DNA of 48,902 nt from Dehalococcoidia bacterium (GCA_003552125.1 PUON01000027.1:1-48902); one strand, 5' to 3'. Positions 32,933 through 44,422 are shown, counted from the stretch's first letter. The notes: generated from the letters alone by a model not told the origin. Numbers and translations: made by a program.

Positions 32933-34057
32933 TTGATCATTGAACAGGAAGTATTCGGCTACGCCGACGAGATTGGTCCCGAGAAGATCGTCTATTTTCA
33001 CGATCCGCGGACGCAGCTGAAGGCAATCCTGGTCGTGGACAACACCGCCCTCGGCCCGGCAGTCGGAGGCGTTCGGATGGCTCCTAACGTGACCACAGGA
33101 GAAGTCTTTCGTCTGGCACGTGCAATGACCTTGAAGAATGCGGCTGCGGGCATCCCCTTCGGAGGCGCCAAGTCCGCGCTCCTGGCGGAGGCAGATGTGG
33201 TCGACAGGGATGAAATGCTGAAGGTCTACGCGCGAGTATTGCGAAATCAGGTCGACTACATTCCGGGTCCGGATATGGGTACTGATGAACACTGTATGGC
33301 CGTCATGCACTGCGAAATTGGTCGCGCAGCCGGATTGCCTGCGGAGCTTGGGGGAATTCCCCTGGATGAGATCGGGATTACCGGCTATGGAGCGGCAGAG
33401 GCGGCCGAAGTCGCAGCCCGTTTCATCAACAGGGACTTGCGAGGGGCGCGTGTGGCGATCGAGGGATTCGGAGCGGTCGGACAGGCCTGCTTCCGCGCTC
33501 TGGTGGACAAGGGCGCGCGCGTTGTCGCTGTCTCCGATATTCATGGTGGCGTGTATGACCCCGAGGGACTCGAGTTCGAGTCGCTGGTTACGCGCGACCC
33601 GGTGACCGCAAAGCCTAACAAGCTTTGGAACCGCAGGTTCGAGAAGGGAGAGCGTATTGCGTGTGCCGACCTGTTCTCGCTTGACGTTGACGTGATAATC
33701 CCGGGTGCCAGGCCGGACGTCATCACCATGGAGAACGTGGGCAACGTGAAAGCCTGGCTGGTTGTCGAAGCCGCGAATATTCCCGTCAGCATCGAAGCCG
33801 AGATCTGGCTTGCGGATCATGGTGTTCTGGTCATCCCCGATTTCATTGCCAATGCCGGTGGCGTTATTGCCATCTCCGTGGAACTGCGCAAGGGTAGCGT
33901 CGAAGAGGCTTTCGAGGTGGCGGGACAACAGATTCGGACCAATGTCCAGAAGGTACTCGAGATAGCGAGAGACGAGAACGTTCTGCCGAGGGTGGCGGCA
34001 GAAACCATGGCGCGGCGTCGTGTCCTGAATGCCATGAGGGGCGACAGGGTAGACTGA
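32933..34057 (+). CDS. Glu/Leu/Phe/Val dehydrogenase family protein
   Basis: The oxidative deaminase of 374 residues links amino acids and 2-oxo acids through NAD(P). TTG 32933 is the likely start because AGGAGG lies 7 bases before it; ATG 32927 is too close to that site. Motifs include TALGPAVGGVRM, MTLKNAAAGIPFGGAKSAL with the catalytic-site Lys region, PGPDMGTDE, and the Rossmann GFGAVGQACF. The N-terminal part (YFHDPRTQLKAILVVDNTALGP) resembles leucine dehydrogenases, while PGPDMGTD resembles glutamate dehydrogenases, so the substrate is left open. Confidence 0.88.
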   Translation: MIIEQEVFGYADEIGPEKIVYFHDPRTQLKAILVVDNTALGPAVGGVRMAPNVTTGEVFRLARAMTLKNAAAGIPFGGAKSALLAEADVVDRDEMLKVYARVLRNQVDYIPGPDMGTDEHCMAVMHCEIGRAAGLPAELGGIPLDEIGITGYGAAEAAEVAARFINRDLRGARVAIEGFGAVGQACFRALVDKGARVVAVSDIHGGVYDPEGLEFESLVTRDPVTAKPNKLWNRRFEKGERIACADLFSLDVDVIIPGARPDVITMENVGNVKAWLVVEAANIPVSIEAEIWLADHGVLVIPDFIANAGGVIAISVELRKGSVEEAFEVAGQQIRTNVQKVLEIARDENVLPRVAAETMARRRVLNAMRGDRVD

Positions 34058-34134
34058 TCCAGCCCGCAGGAGCCGATTATCTCGGAGTTCGAGTTGTTAG
34101 ATAATTCGCTCTCGCGAAAGAGCCCGCCCGATGA

Positions 34135-34143
34135 TGGTAGAAT
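34135..34143 (+). promoter_or_regulatory. Extended -10 before thiDE
   Basis: TGG plus TAGAAT (34138-34143) ends 9 bases before ATG 34153. The start codon has no Shine-Dalgarno. No convincing -35 was found. Confidence 0.5.
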
Positions 34144-34152
34144 GGCACAGGC

Positions 34153-35220
34153 ATGACCTCCCATCTGTTTCGCCTCGTCGATGCCAACGTGAATCGTGCC
34201 TCTGAGGGCCTCAGGGTTCTCGAGGATGTCGCGCGGTTCGCTTTGGATGATGATGGCATGGCACGCGAATTGAGAGCGATGCGCCACGATCTCGCACTCA
34301 TCACTTCACAGTTCGGACTCAAATTACTATCGGCACGGGATTCCGTCAGGGACGTTGGCAGGGAATCCGGGATGCGGGCCCAGGGTGATAGAACGTTGCT
34401 CTCCACAGTGCGTGCGAATGCCAAGCGGGCGGAGGAATCCCTGCGCGTGCTTGAAGAGATTGGACGACTCGTTGACTTCGAGAGACACATCAACTCGGCT
34501 CGTGTTGAGGGATTGCGATATTCGCTGTATGACCTTGAGAAGCGACTCTCCGGCGGCGTCTCTCGTGCGGATTCCGTCTCCAGGATTCGTGGTTTGTATG
34601 TAGTTGTCGACAGGCAGGCAGTAGGCGAGCGTTCACTTGTGGAAGTGGCTTCCGAGGCGATAGAGGGCGGGGCCGCGGTGATTCAGCATCGCGACAAGGT
34701 AAGTGACAAGGTGGAAGTGTATCGTGAGGCCGAGGCCTTGAGCTCGCTGTGCGTCGAGAGAGGGGCCCTGTTTGTTGTGAACGACTATGCCGATATTGCC
34801 ATGGCTGTGGGCGCCGCGGGACTGCATGTGGGGCAGAGAGATCTTCCACTTGCGGTATTGAGGAGGATGCTGCCAGTCGAGACTATCATAGGGGTATCCT
34901 GCGAGAGCGAAGAAGATGCACAGAGGGCGGTAGAGGAAGGAGCGGACTATCTTGCGATTGGTGCACTCTTCCCCACTACACAGAAAAGCGATCATGTCCT
35001 GGTCGGCTTGAACCTGCTTTCCTCGGTGTGCGGAAGGGTTGGCAGCACACCTGTTGTAGCCATTGGCGGAATAGGTGCAGAGAATGTGGCTGCTGCGGTC
35101 AGCGCAGGAGCCGACGCGATTGCCGTGATCAGTGCCGTGATCATGCAGCCTGACATACGGGTTGCTGCGAGGATGCTTCTGGACGCGATTCAGAGTGCAG
35201 AGGAGGCCAGGAAACTGTGA
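34153..35220 (+). CDS. thiE: ThiD2-ThiE fusion: thiamine-phosphate synthase with N-terminal ThiD2-like domain
   Basis: The protein has 355 residues. The N-terminal 135 residues (RLVDANVNRASEGLRVLEDVARF, a helical domain repeated in style at RANAKRAEESLRVLEEIGR) match the ThiD2-type domain linked to HMP-phosphate kinase activity. From about residue 145 a TIM-barrel thiamine-phosphate synthase follows (GLYVVVDR, VIQHRDK, FVVNDYADIA, HVGQRDLP, YLAIGALFPTTQK, AIGGIGAENV). It would join the pyrimidine and thiazole halves of thiamine. The usual QLREK reads QHRDK here. The stop overlaps the start of the translin gene by 4 bases. Confidence 0.88.
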   Translation: MTSHLFRLVDANVNRASEGLRVLEDVARFALDDDGMARELRAMRHDLALITSQFGLKLLSARDSVRDVGRESGMRAQGDRTLLSTVRANAKRAEESLRVLEEIGRLVDFERHINSARVEGLRYSLYDLEKRLSGGVSRADSVSRIRGLYVVVDRQAVGERSLVEVASEAIEGGAAVIQHRDKVSDKVEVYREAEALSSLCVERGALFVVNDYADIAMAVGAAGLHVGQRDLPLAVLRRMLPVETIIGVSCESEEDAQRAVEEGADYLAIGALFPTTQKSDHVLVGLNLLSSVCGRVGSTPVVAIGGIGAENVAAAVSAGADAIAVISAVIMQPDIRVAARMLLDAIQSAEEARKL

Positions 35221-35855
35221 ATACGAAAGAACAACTCGACGCGATCTCGTCAGCGGCTCACGGGTACTTCTCAGCGCAGAACCAGGCGCGCGAGAAGGCA
35301 TTGCCGCTTTGCCGACAGATGATTCAAAACAGCGGAAACGCGATTCGTTCGGCTCACAGACAGAACACTGAAGCAGCGCGACAGCTTCTCGACGCCAATC
35401 GGTCGCTCAATGAAGAGCTGCTCACTGCCGTGTCGGACAGCGACGAGATGCGTCAGGCAGGTTTCATCCATGACGCTCAGAAAGAATACGCTGAAGCATG
35501 CCTTACCTTCGCGCTGATTCAGGGGGCCTCCCTTCCCGAGGCTCGCGATCTTGGGGTATCGATGCCTGCGTACCTCAATGGCCTTGGAGAAACGGTTGGC
35601 GAACTGCGCCGGTTTATTCTGGACAGTCTGCGGCGCGGCGATACCACACGGTGTGAATCGCTCTTGGATGCTATGGATGACATCTATGGAGTACTCATGG
35701 GCATGGATTACCCGAACATGGTGACCCACGGGCTGAGGAGAAACTCGGATGCCGCGCGCGGGCTAATTGAGCGAACCCGGGGAGATCTCACGACAGCCCT
35801 GCGACAGGATGCGCTGGAAGAGCGACTCGCCCAGTTTGAACGACGCATCTGTTGA
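35217..35855 (+). CDS. Translin-family protein
   Basis: This all-helical protein has 212 residues. The C-terminal two thirds carry the translin/TRAX pattern: YAEACLTFALIQGASLPEARDLGVSMPAYLNGLGETVGELRRFIL, a GDTTRCESLLDAMDDIYGVLMGMDYP segment and HGLRRNSDAARGLIERTRGDL. Translins bind single-stranded RNA or DNA, and TRAX-type members have nuclease activity. I did not identify a full acidic nuclease triad. It is coupled to thiDE by a 4-base overlap, a pairing whose meaning is unknown. The stop codon lies within 3 bases of the hppA promoter. Confidence 0.8.
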   Translation: MNTKEQLDAISSAAHGYFSAQNQAREKALPLCRQMIQNSGNAIRSAHRQNTEAARQLLDANRSLNEELLTAVSDSDEMRQAGFIHDAQKEYAEACLTFALIQGASLPEARDLGVSMPAYLNGLGETVGELRRFILDSLRRGDTTRCESLLDAMDDIYGVLMGMDYPNMVTHGLRRNSDAARGLIERTRGDLTTALRQDALEERLAQFERRIC

Positions 35856-35880
35856 CAAATCAAAGTGCTCTGCCTAAAGT
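35852..35880 (+). promoter_or_regulatory. hppA promoter
   Basis: TTGACA (35852-35857), 17 bases, TAAAGT (35875-35880), starting on the stop codon of the translin gene. The predicted start near 35887 leaves a leader of about 85 bases that contains a terminator-like hairpin. Confidence 0.7.
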
Positions 35881-35916
35881 GTACGAACGAAATGCCTCGA
35901 TCACGATGTGTGGGAC

Positions 35917-35948
35917 AAGGCGCTCAGGTCGATGATGCGCCTTTTCTC
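35917..35948 (+). terminator. Terminator-like hairpin in the hppA leader
   Basis: AAGGCGC (35917-35923) pairs with GCGCCTT (35937-35943) across a 13-base loop and is followed by TTCTC, so four Ts end the structure. It lies downstream of the hppA promoter and 13 bases upstream of the AAGGAGG site. It may end readthrough from thiDE-translin or act as an attenuator for hppA. Confidence 0.5.
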
Positions 35949-35971
35949 ATGTGCATAAGGAGGACAGGTAT

Positions 35972-38032
35972 ATGAATCTGATGTGGCTGAGCGTGATTGC
36001 TGGAATCCTTGGTTTCGCCATCGTCGCGTACTTCACGAAGTACGTGCTTTCTCAAGACGAAGGATCCAAGGAGGTGCAGGAAGTATCTGCCGCAATACGT
36101 GAAGGTGCGATGGCCTTTTTGCGGCGCGAGTATCAGACCCTTGCCATCGTAATTGTGCTTATCGCGGTCATTCTGTTTATTGTGCCGCAGCTTGGCTGGA
36201 AGGTATCCGTCGCATTCGTCTTTGGTGCGCTGTGCTCGATGGGGGCAGGGTTTGCGGGAATGAGTATCGCGACCAGAGCCAATGGCAGGACGTGTGCCGC
36301 TGCTGCCAAGAGTCTCGACCAGGGACTACGCGTTTCCTTTCGTGCTGGTGCGGTGATGGGACTCACCGTCGTCAGTATCGGCATTCTCGGTGTCGTTATA
36401 CTGTATTTTGTCTGGCATAACGATCCTCGGTTTCTCGCGGTTATTCCGGCGTACGGAACCGGAGCGTCTCTTGTAGCGCTCTTTGGCAGGGTCGGTGGCG
36501 GCATCTTCACCAAGGGCGCGGATGCAGGATCCGACCTCGTTGGAAAGGTAGAGGCGGGCATCCCGGAGGATGACCCGAGAAATGCCGCGGTTGTGGCAGA
36601 TAACGTGGGTGACAACGTCGGCGATGTCGCCGGCATGGGTGCTGACCTGTTCGAGACTTACGTACAGTCCATTATTGCCACGATGACACTGTCGGTCGTG
36701 GTAGTTGGGCTGGGCATTGCTGCGAACCAGGAGACCGCATGGCTCATTCCGATGCTGATTGCGGCCGGAGGCATACTTGCTTCCGTAATCGGCTGTTTGG
36801 TGGTCAGGGTCGGCGAGACGGTGGAGATGGGCAAACTACTCGGTGCACTGAGGCGTGGCACGCTGACCGCCTCCATTCTGACCGCGATTTTCGCCTTCCT
36901 CGTCATCAACTTCCTTGATGCCAGCATAAACCTCTTCTGGGCGATGCTCGCGGGCCTCGTGGCAGGGGTGATCATCGGGGAGAGCACCAGCTACTTCACG
37001 TCCTATGAGTTCAAACCTACAAGGGGAATCTCAGAGGCTTCTGCTTCCGGGGCCGGTGCTACCATCATCCAGGGTTTCTCAGTGGGCATGATGAGCACCT
37101 GGCCCGCTGTGCTGCTTATCGTTGCGGCCATACTTACGGCATTCTACTTCGGCAGCTTTTACGGAGTTGCGCTCGGTGCGGTTGGCATGCTGTCGACGCT
37201 TGGTGTGACCCTTGCGACCGATGCGTACGGTCCTGTTGCTGATAATGCTGGCGGCATAACCACGATGACTGGACAGCCTCCCGAGGTTCGAGAGCGCACC
37301 GATGCACTTGACTCTCTTGGCAACACAACTGCGGCCACGGGCAAGGGCTTTGCGATCGGCGCTGCGGCCCTCAACTCTCTCGGACTGATCCTCTCCTACG
37401 CGATCGCAGTGGGAATCGTGTCCATTTCGGGTGGGGGCATTCAGACTACCGATCCCGGCGCTCTCAGTTTGCTCAGCGCTCCGGTGCTGGTGGGTGTACT
37501 GCTCGGAGGCATGATGCCGCCCGTATTCTGTGCCATGACCATGCAGTCCGTGGCGGTGACTACGGAGGCGATCATCGCCGAGGTGAGGCGGCAGTGGCGT
37601 GAGATCCCGGGACTGATGGAAGGTACGACAAAGCCCAAGTACGGCCTGGTGGTCGACATCTGCACCAAAGCTGCTCTGCGGGCCATGCTCCTGCCCTCCA
37701 TCATGGCCATCCTTGCTCCGGTCATCGTTGGCGTGGTCCTCGGCAAGTACGCACTGGCGGGATTCCTCGTTGGAGCGCTGGTGACGGGTTTCATTATGGC
37801 GGTTATGCTGAACAACGCCGGAGGTGCCTGGGACAATGCCAAGAAATGGATTGAGTCCGGCATGCTTGGAGGCAAGAACTCAGATGCTCACAAGGCTGCG
37901 GTGGTTGGTGACACCGCTGGTGATCCGATGAAGGACACCGCTGGCCCCTCGTTGAACATCATGCTCAAGCTCATGTCTGTAATTGCTCTCATGCTTGCGC
38001 CGGTACTTACGCACTTCACCGGCATTATTTAG
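35972..38032 (+). CDS. hppA: Membrane-bound ion-translocating pyrophosphatase
   Basis: This multi-pass protein of 686 residues, counted from ATG 35972 with AAGGAGG 8 bases upstream, hydrolyses pyrophosphate and pumps H+ or Na+. The active-site loops are present: GGGIFTKGADAGSDLVGKVEAGI, DNVGDNVGDVAGMGADLFETY, and the C-terminal NAGGAWDNAKKWIE and GDTAGDPMKDTAGPSLN. The diagnostic GNTTAATGKG has Ala rather than Lys, which in this family marks the K+-dependent class, the class that contains the sodium pumps. The pumped ion cannot be told by eye. Confidence 0.96.
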   Translation: MNLMWLSVIAGILGFAIVAYFTKYVLSQDEGSKEVQEVSAAIREGAMAFLRREYQTLAIVIVLIAVILFIVPQLGWKVSVAFVFGALCSMGAGFAGMSIATRANGRTCAAAAKSLDQGLRVSFRAGAVMGLTVVSIGILGVVILYFVWHNDPRFLAVIPAYGTGASLVALFGRVGGGIFTKGADAGSDLVGKVEAGIPEDDPRNAAVVADNVGDNVGDVAGMGADLFETYVQSIIATMTLSVVVVGLGIAANQETAWLIPMLIAAGGILASVIGCLVVRVGETVEMGKLLGALRRGTLTASILTAIFAFLVINFLDASINLFWAMLAGLVAGVIIGESTSYFTSYEFKPTRGISEASASGAGATIIQGFSVGMMSTWPAVLLIVAAILTAFYFGSFYGVALGAVGMLSTLGVTLATDAYGPVADNAGGITTMTGQPPEVRERTDALDSLGNTTAATGKGFAIGAAALNSLGLILSYAIAVGIVSISGGGIQTTDPGALSLLSAPVLVGVLLGGMMPPVFCAMTMQSVAVTTEAIIAEVRRQWREIPGLMEGTTKPKYGLVVDICTKAALRAMLLPSIMAILAPVIVGVVLGKYALAGFLVGALVTGFIMAVMLNNAGGAWDNAKKWIESGMLGGKNSDAHKAAVVGDTAGDPMKDTAGPSLNIMLKLMSVIALMLAPVLTHFTGII

Positions 38033-38052
38033 GCTGACACTGGTTGTCTTGC

Positions 38053-38096
38053 AGAGTGGCCGGGAGCCCCTGAAACTCCCGGCCACTCTCTTTGTT
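38053..38096 (+). terminator. hppA terminator
   Basis: AGAGTGGCCGGGAG (38053-38066) pairs over 14 bp with CTCCCGGCCACTCT (38076-38089), a 9-base loop, followed by CTTTGTT. Confidence 0.85.
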
Positions 38097-38112
38097 GGCC
38101 CGTTCGGCGCGG

Positions 38113-38121
38113 TGCTACAAT
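38113..38121 (+). promoter_or_regulatory. uvrA extended -10
   Basis: TGC plus TACAAT (38116-38121) ends 10 bases before ATG 38132. The AAGG between them is too close to the ATG to work as a normal ribosome site. The same TGC-TACAAT element precedes the MtnX-like and acs genes. Confidence 0.55.
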
Positions 38122-38131
38122 CAACAAGGCA

Positions 38132-41023
<2,892 letters not shown>

Positions 41024-41124
41024 TCAGCGATCCTGGACCGTATTCTTCCGGTGTTGTGCAGCGTGAACGAGACAGCGAAGATGGGATTGCGACAGTATTG
41101 AGTCGTTGGCTTTTCGCAGATCCG

Positions 41125-41760
41125 CTATAGCCTGGCCAGGCCGTCGACGACGTCTGTGAGATCGTGGAACGGTATGCACTCCATCTCGTGTTTCTGGTAA
41201 TAGTTCAAGAGATCCCCGGTTGCAAAAACTAAATGTGCGTGACGTGAGGCGTATGAATCGGAGGTGCCGTTGCCCACGTATACGACCCGATAGCCCTCGC
41301 TCAGAAACTGCCTGATGTATGCTTCCTTGAACCCGTCTTGGAGAACCGTCCCGTCCGGAGCGATATACTGGACCTTCACACCATCCGGCTCGAAGGCATT
41401 TGTTGCCGCATGGACCTCAATCCCCTGGATGCACAGCGCGCGTAGCAGAGCTGCTATGTAGAATTGCAGGCCGTTGCTTACGATGACGAAGCGGAAGCCA
41501 CGGTAGTCACAGTAGTCGATCAACTCCCGGAATCCAGGGCGCACGCGGACATGCTCGTCGAGCTTCGCGAGCAATGTAGCCTCGTCCTGTCTGATCATGG
41601 CGAAGGCTCTCGTGTTGAACTCTCCTACCGTGATCCGGCCCTCCTTATACTTCTGCAGTATGGTGCGCCAATCGCCTTCCGCATATGCATCAAGCAGATA
41701 GAAGCTTGCGTCGTCTTCGGTTATGGTGCCGTCAAAGTCACACTGTATGAGCGTCTTCAT
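41125..41760 (-). CDS. HAD-IB phosphatase, MtnX/SerB-like
   Basis: This small soluble phosphatase of 211 residues has HAD motif I CDFDGTITEDD (Asp8, Asp10), motif II VSNGLQFYI, and motif III/IV VVYVGNGTSDSYASRHAHLVFA. The overall pattern is close to MtnX (methionine salvage phosphatase) and phosphoserine phosphatase-like proteins. Its substrate cannot be fixed, as no other methionine salvage gene is nearby. It lies downstream of xth on the minus strand but has its own extended -10 promoter. The leader opens with a hairpin and has no Shine-Dalgarno. Confidence 0.82.
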   Translation of the reverse strand: MKTLIQCDFDGTITEDDASFYLLDAYAEGDWRTILQKYKEGRITVGEFNTRAFAMIRQDEATLLAKLDEHVRVRPGFRELIDYCDYRGFRFVIVSNGLQFYIAALLRALCIQGIEVHAATNAFEPDGVKVQYIAPDGTVLQDGFKEAYIRQFLSEGYRVVYVGNGTSDSYASRHAHLVFATGDLLNYYQKHEMECIPFHDLTDVVDGLARL

Positions 41761-41774
41761 TGTTACATGCTTCA

Positions 41775-41812
41775 GGCCCGTCTGCGGGACGGGCCCGGGT
41801 GGAATTGTAGCA
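41775..41812 (-). promoter_or_regulatory. Promoter and 5'-terminal hairpin of the MtnX-like gene
   Basis: TGC plus TACAAT (41812-41804) predicts a transcript start near 41797. The RNA would begin almost directly with GGCCCGTC/GACGGGCC (an 8-bp stem at 41795-41775, 5-base loop). About 14 bases then separate the hairpin from ATG 41760. The same hairpin could also end xth transcription, but it lacks a T-tract. Confidence 0.5.
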
Positions 41813-41826
41813 CATAGCTTCTGGCT

Positions 41827-42600
41827 TCAGGTTATGTTGAGTGTGAGGCTTACCGGGCAGTGATCTGACCAAGTGACCTCACTCATTATGCTCGCTTCAG
41901 CAACGGAAGCCACGAGATCGTCACTGACGAAGAAATAATCCAGTCTCCAGCCGACGTTCCTTTCGCGGGCGCGGGTTCGCAGGTCCCACCATGTGTAGTG
42001 TCCGCCCTCGCTCTCGAAGAGGCGGAAGGTGTCCACGAACCCGGCGCCGGTGAGACGGTCCATCCACTCGCGCTCCTCGGGCAGAAACCCTGACACATTG
42101 GCGTTCGTCTTCGGATGGGTAAGGTCGACTTCTTTGTGTGCGGTGTTGTAGTCCCCGCAGATGATGATGCGTTCACCACGGCTTCTGAGGGCCATCAGGT
42201 GGGAGAGGAAGGCATCGTAGAACCGCAGCTTGTACTGGAGTCGTTCATCGCTCATCTTGCCGTTTGGAAAGTAGACGTTGAACAGCAGAAACGCCGGGTA
42301 GCGAGCCACAAGCACTCTTCCTTCCGTGTCGAACTGGTCTATTCCGAAACCCGCCTGCACCTGGAGCGGTTCCTCTCGGCTGAAGAGTGCCACGCCACTA
42401 TAGCCCTTCCGTTCGGGGTGGTTCCAGTACACGTGATAGCCGTCTGGCGAATGCAATGAAGCGCTGAGCTGATTGGGCTGTGCTTTGGTTTCCTGGAGGC
42501 AGAGCACATCAGGGGAGACCTCGTTGAGCCACTCCACGAATCCGCGCTTCTCCATGGCGCGGATGCCATTCACGTTCCAGCTCAGTAGATGCAGCGCCAT
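41827..42600 (-). CDS. xth: Exodeoxyribonuclease III
   Basis: This AP endonuclease and 3'-5' exonuclease of base excision repair has 257 residues. Catalytic landmarks are SWNVNGIRA, LCLQETKA (metal-binding Glu), GYSGVALFSRE, FNVYFPNG, CGDYNTAHKEVDL (catalytic Asp and Asn), WRLDYFFVS and WSDHCPVSL (Asp-His pair). It has the full family length and no transit sequence. Confidence 0.95.
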   Translation of the reverse strand: MALHLLSWNVNGIRAMEKRGFVEWLNEVSPDVLCLQETKAQPNQLSASLHSPDGYHVYWNHPERKGYSGVALFSREEPLQVQAGFGIDQFDTEGRVLVARYPAFLLFNVYFPNGKMSDERLQYKLRFYDAFLSHLMALRSRGERIIICGDYNTAHKEVDLTHPKTNANVSGFLPEEREWMDRLTGAGFVDTFRLFESEGGHYTWWDLRTRARERNVGWRLDYFFVSDDLVASVAEASIMSEVTWSDHCPVSLTLNIT

Positions 42601-42728
42601 GTGACCGCGCTAGCGTAACAGGTTCTGGGTACCCGGACAAACATCAGCGCTTGTGTCAACTGCATCGATGAAGCAGAAACTTGGATTGCCAGTTCATTTG
42701 GTTAATGGCAGTTGCAGGATCCTTTTGC

Positions 42729-42757
42729 TTGGGGGCTGACAGAAACGGTGATATACA
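42729..42757 (+). promoter_or_regulatory. Weak candidate promoter for the receiver protein
   Basis: TTGGGG (42729-42734), 17 bases, TATACA (42752-42757). The remaining gap 42601-42866 shows only a short TGCCA...TGGCA repeat and no gene. Confidence 0.3.
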
Positions 42758-42866
42758 GGCATAATTCATCCGACAGGGATGGAGTCCGGATTGACGCCTG
42801 TGGTATGCGAGCTGAAAATCTTTACCGCAGTGGGAGTCCGTGGCTGACTGAGAAGAGGGGGGAATC

Positions 42867-43247
42867 ATGAGGGTCTATGTGGTCGATGATTCACCGCTGG
42901 TCAGGGAGAGACTGGTCGCTCTCTTGTCGGAGATACATGGGATCGACGTGGTCGGGGCGGCCGAGAGTGCGAAAGAGGGGATTGCAGGAATCATTTCTCA
43001 GGAACCGGATGTCGCTATACTTGATATTCGTATGCCTGCAGGCAGTGGAATCTCCGTACTGGACGAGATCAAACGTGCAAATAAGCCGCCTGTCATCATC
43101 ATGCTGACCAACTACCCATATCCTCAGTATAGGCGAAAGTGCATGGATGCAGGAGCAGACTACTTCTTTGACAAATCGAACGAGTTTCACAAAGTGACTG
43201 ACGTTCTCTCTCGTATGGTTGTGGAAAGAGAGAGTGCGGATGGCTGA
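42867..43247 (+). CDS. Stand-alone response-regulator receiver protein
   Basis: The protein of 126 residues is a single CheY-like REC domain without an output domain. The acidic pair is at Asp7-Asp8, the phosphoacceptor Asp53 is in AILDIRMP, Thr81 is in IMLTNYP and Lys103 is in YFFDKSNEF. All the key residues are present. A purine-rich GAGGGGGGA site precedes the ATG. It lies 107 bases upstream of pilT, so a role in twitching or surface behaviour is plausible. No histidine kinase is in the window. Confidence 0.9.
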   Translation: MRVYVVDDSPLVRERLVALLSEIHGIDVVGAAESAKEGIAGIISQEPDVAILDIRMPAGSGISVLDEIKRANKPPVIIMLTNYPYPQYRRKCMDAGADYFFDKSNEFHKVTDVLSRMVVERESADG

Positions 43248-43354
43248 CCAGCCAGGAGATAGACAGACGCCTGCAATAGTTGCACTCGTTCTGACACCCG
43301 CATGGTGCCGGCTGGTATTCAGGGATTGTCAGGTATCCCGAGGAGGATGCTGTC

Positions 43355-44422
43355 ATGGGGATGAACGTTAAGGAATTGCTTCGCTTAACGGCCGAGAAGG
43401 AAGCATCGGATTTACATCTCAGAGTCCCGGCGCCACCTATGCTGCGTGTCGACGGGAGCCTCGTGGCGGCAGACGGGCTTCCACGACTCGCCCCCGGAGA
43501 TGTCGAGGAGGTTTTTCATCAGACGACCACCCAGACACAGAGGGATCGGTTTTTCGCGGATCTCGAACTGGATTTCGCGTACAGCGTTCCTGGCCTTGCA
43601 CGTTTCCGTGTGAACGTGATGCTGCAGCGTGGCACGATGAGCATCGCATTCCGGCGGATTCCCTTCACGGTTCCCACCATTGCCGAATTCGGTCTTCCTG
43701 ACATCTGTATGACGCTCATTATGAAGCCCAGGGGGCTTGTGCTTGTGACGGGGCCAACTGGCAGTGGCAAGAGCACGACGCTTGCGGCGATGATTGACTA
43801 CCTTAATGAGACCGAGGCGCGAAACGTCATAACCATTGAGGACCCCGTCGAATTCCTTCACCACAATAAGAAGTGCCTGATCGCCCAGCGTGACTTAGGT
43901 GATGATACCAAGTCGTTCGCGAATGCTCTCAAGCATGCACTGCGGCACGATCCCGATGTAATACTTGTGGGAGAGATGCGCGACCTGGAGACGATCTCCA
44001 CTGCAATCACGGCCGCAGAGACGGGACATCTGGTGCTTGGAACACTCCATACTGTGGACGCAGTGCAGACAGTGGATCGCATCATCGACGCATTTCCTCC
44101 GGAGCATCAGCACCAGGTAAGGCTTCAACTCTCCCAGGTCATCGAGGGCGTACTGTCGCAAACGCTGGTTCCCCGTGCCAGTGGCCGCGGGAGAGTCGGC
44201 GTCTACGAGATACTCGTAGCCAATGGTGCAGTCAGAAACCTCATCAGGACAAACAAGACATACGAGCTGACCAGCGTACTTCAACTCAGTGCCAGGGAGG
44301 GGATGCAGACGCTGAACCAGGCTCTGGCGCACCTGGTGAACACGCGCGTCATCACTGCAGAGGAGGCCGTGAGGAAGAGCAGCGACCCGGATCAGTTGCA
44401 ACGCCTCGTACACGGATACTAA
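43355..44422 (+). CDS. pilT: Type IV pilus retraction ATPase PilT
   Basis: This hexameric motor ATPase of 355 residues has an N-terminal PAS-like domain (EASDLHLRVPAPPMLRVDGSL), Walker A GPTGSGKST, the Asp box (ITIEDPVEFLH), Walker B PDVILVGEMRD and the His box TGHLVLGTLHT. The C-terminal AIRNLIRE-type motif of retraction ATPases reads AVRNLIRTNK here. GAGGAGG lies upstream of the ATG. The last base of its stop is the first base of the next gene's ATG. Other pilus genes must lie outside the window. Confidence 0.94.
   Translation: MGMNVKELLRLTAEKEASDLHLRVPAPPMLRVDGSLVAADGLPRLAPGDVEEVFHQTTTQTQRDRFFADLELDFAYSVPGLARFRVNVMLQRGTMSIAFRRIPFTVPTIAEFGLPDICMTLIMKPRGLVLVTGPTGSGKSTTLAAMIDYLNETEARNVITIEDPVEFLHHNKKCLIAQRDLGDDTKSFANALKHALRHDPDVILVGEMRDLETISTAITAAETGHLVLGTLHTVDAVQTVDRIIDAFPPEHQHQVRLQLSQVIEGVLSQTLVPRASGRGRVGVYEILVANGAVRNLIRTNKTYELTSVLQLSAREGMQTLNQALAHLVNTRVITAEEAVRKSSDPDQLQRLVHGY

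Noticed and set aside
32912-33928. 338-codon minus-strand frame opposite the amino-acid dehydrogenase
   Set aside because: Antisense shadow with no motif; the plus-strand gene is unambiguous.
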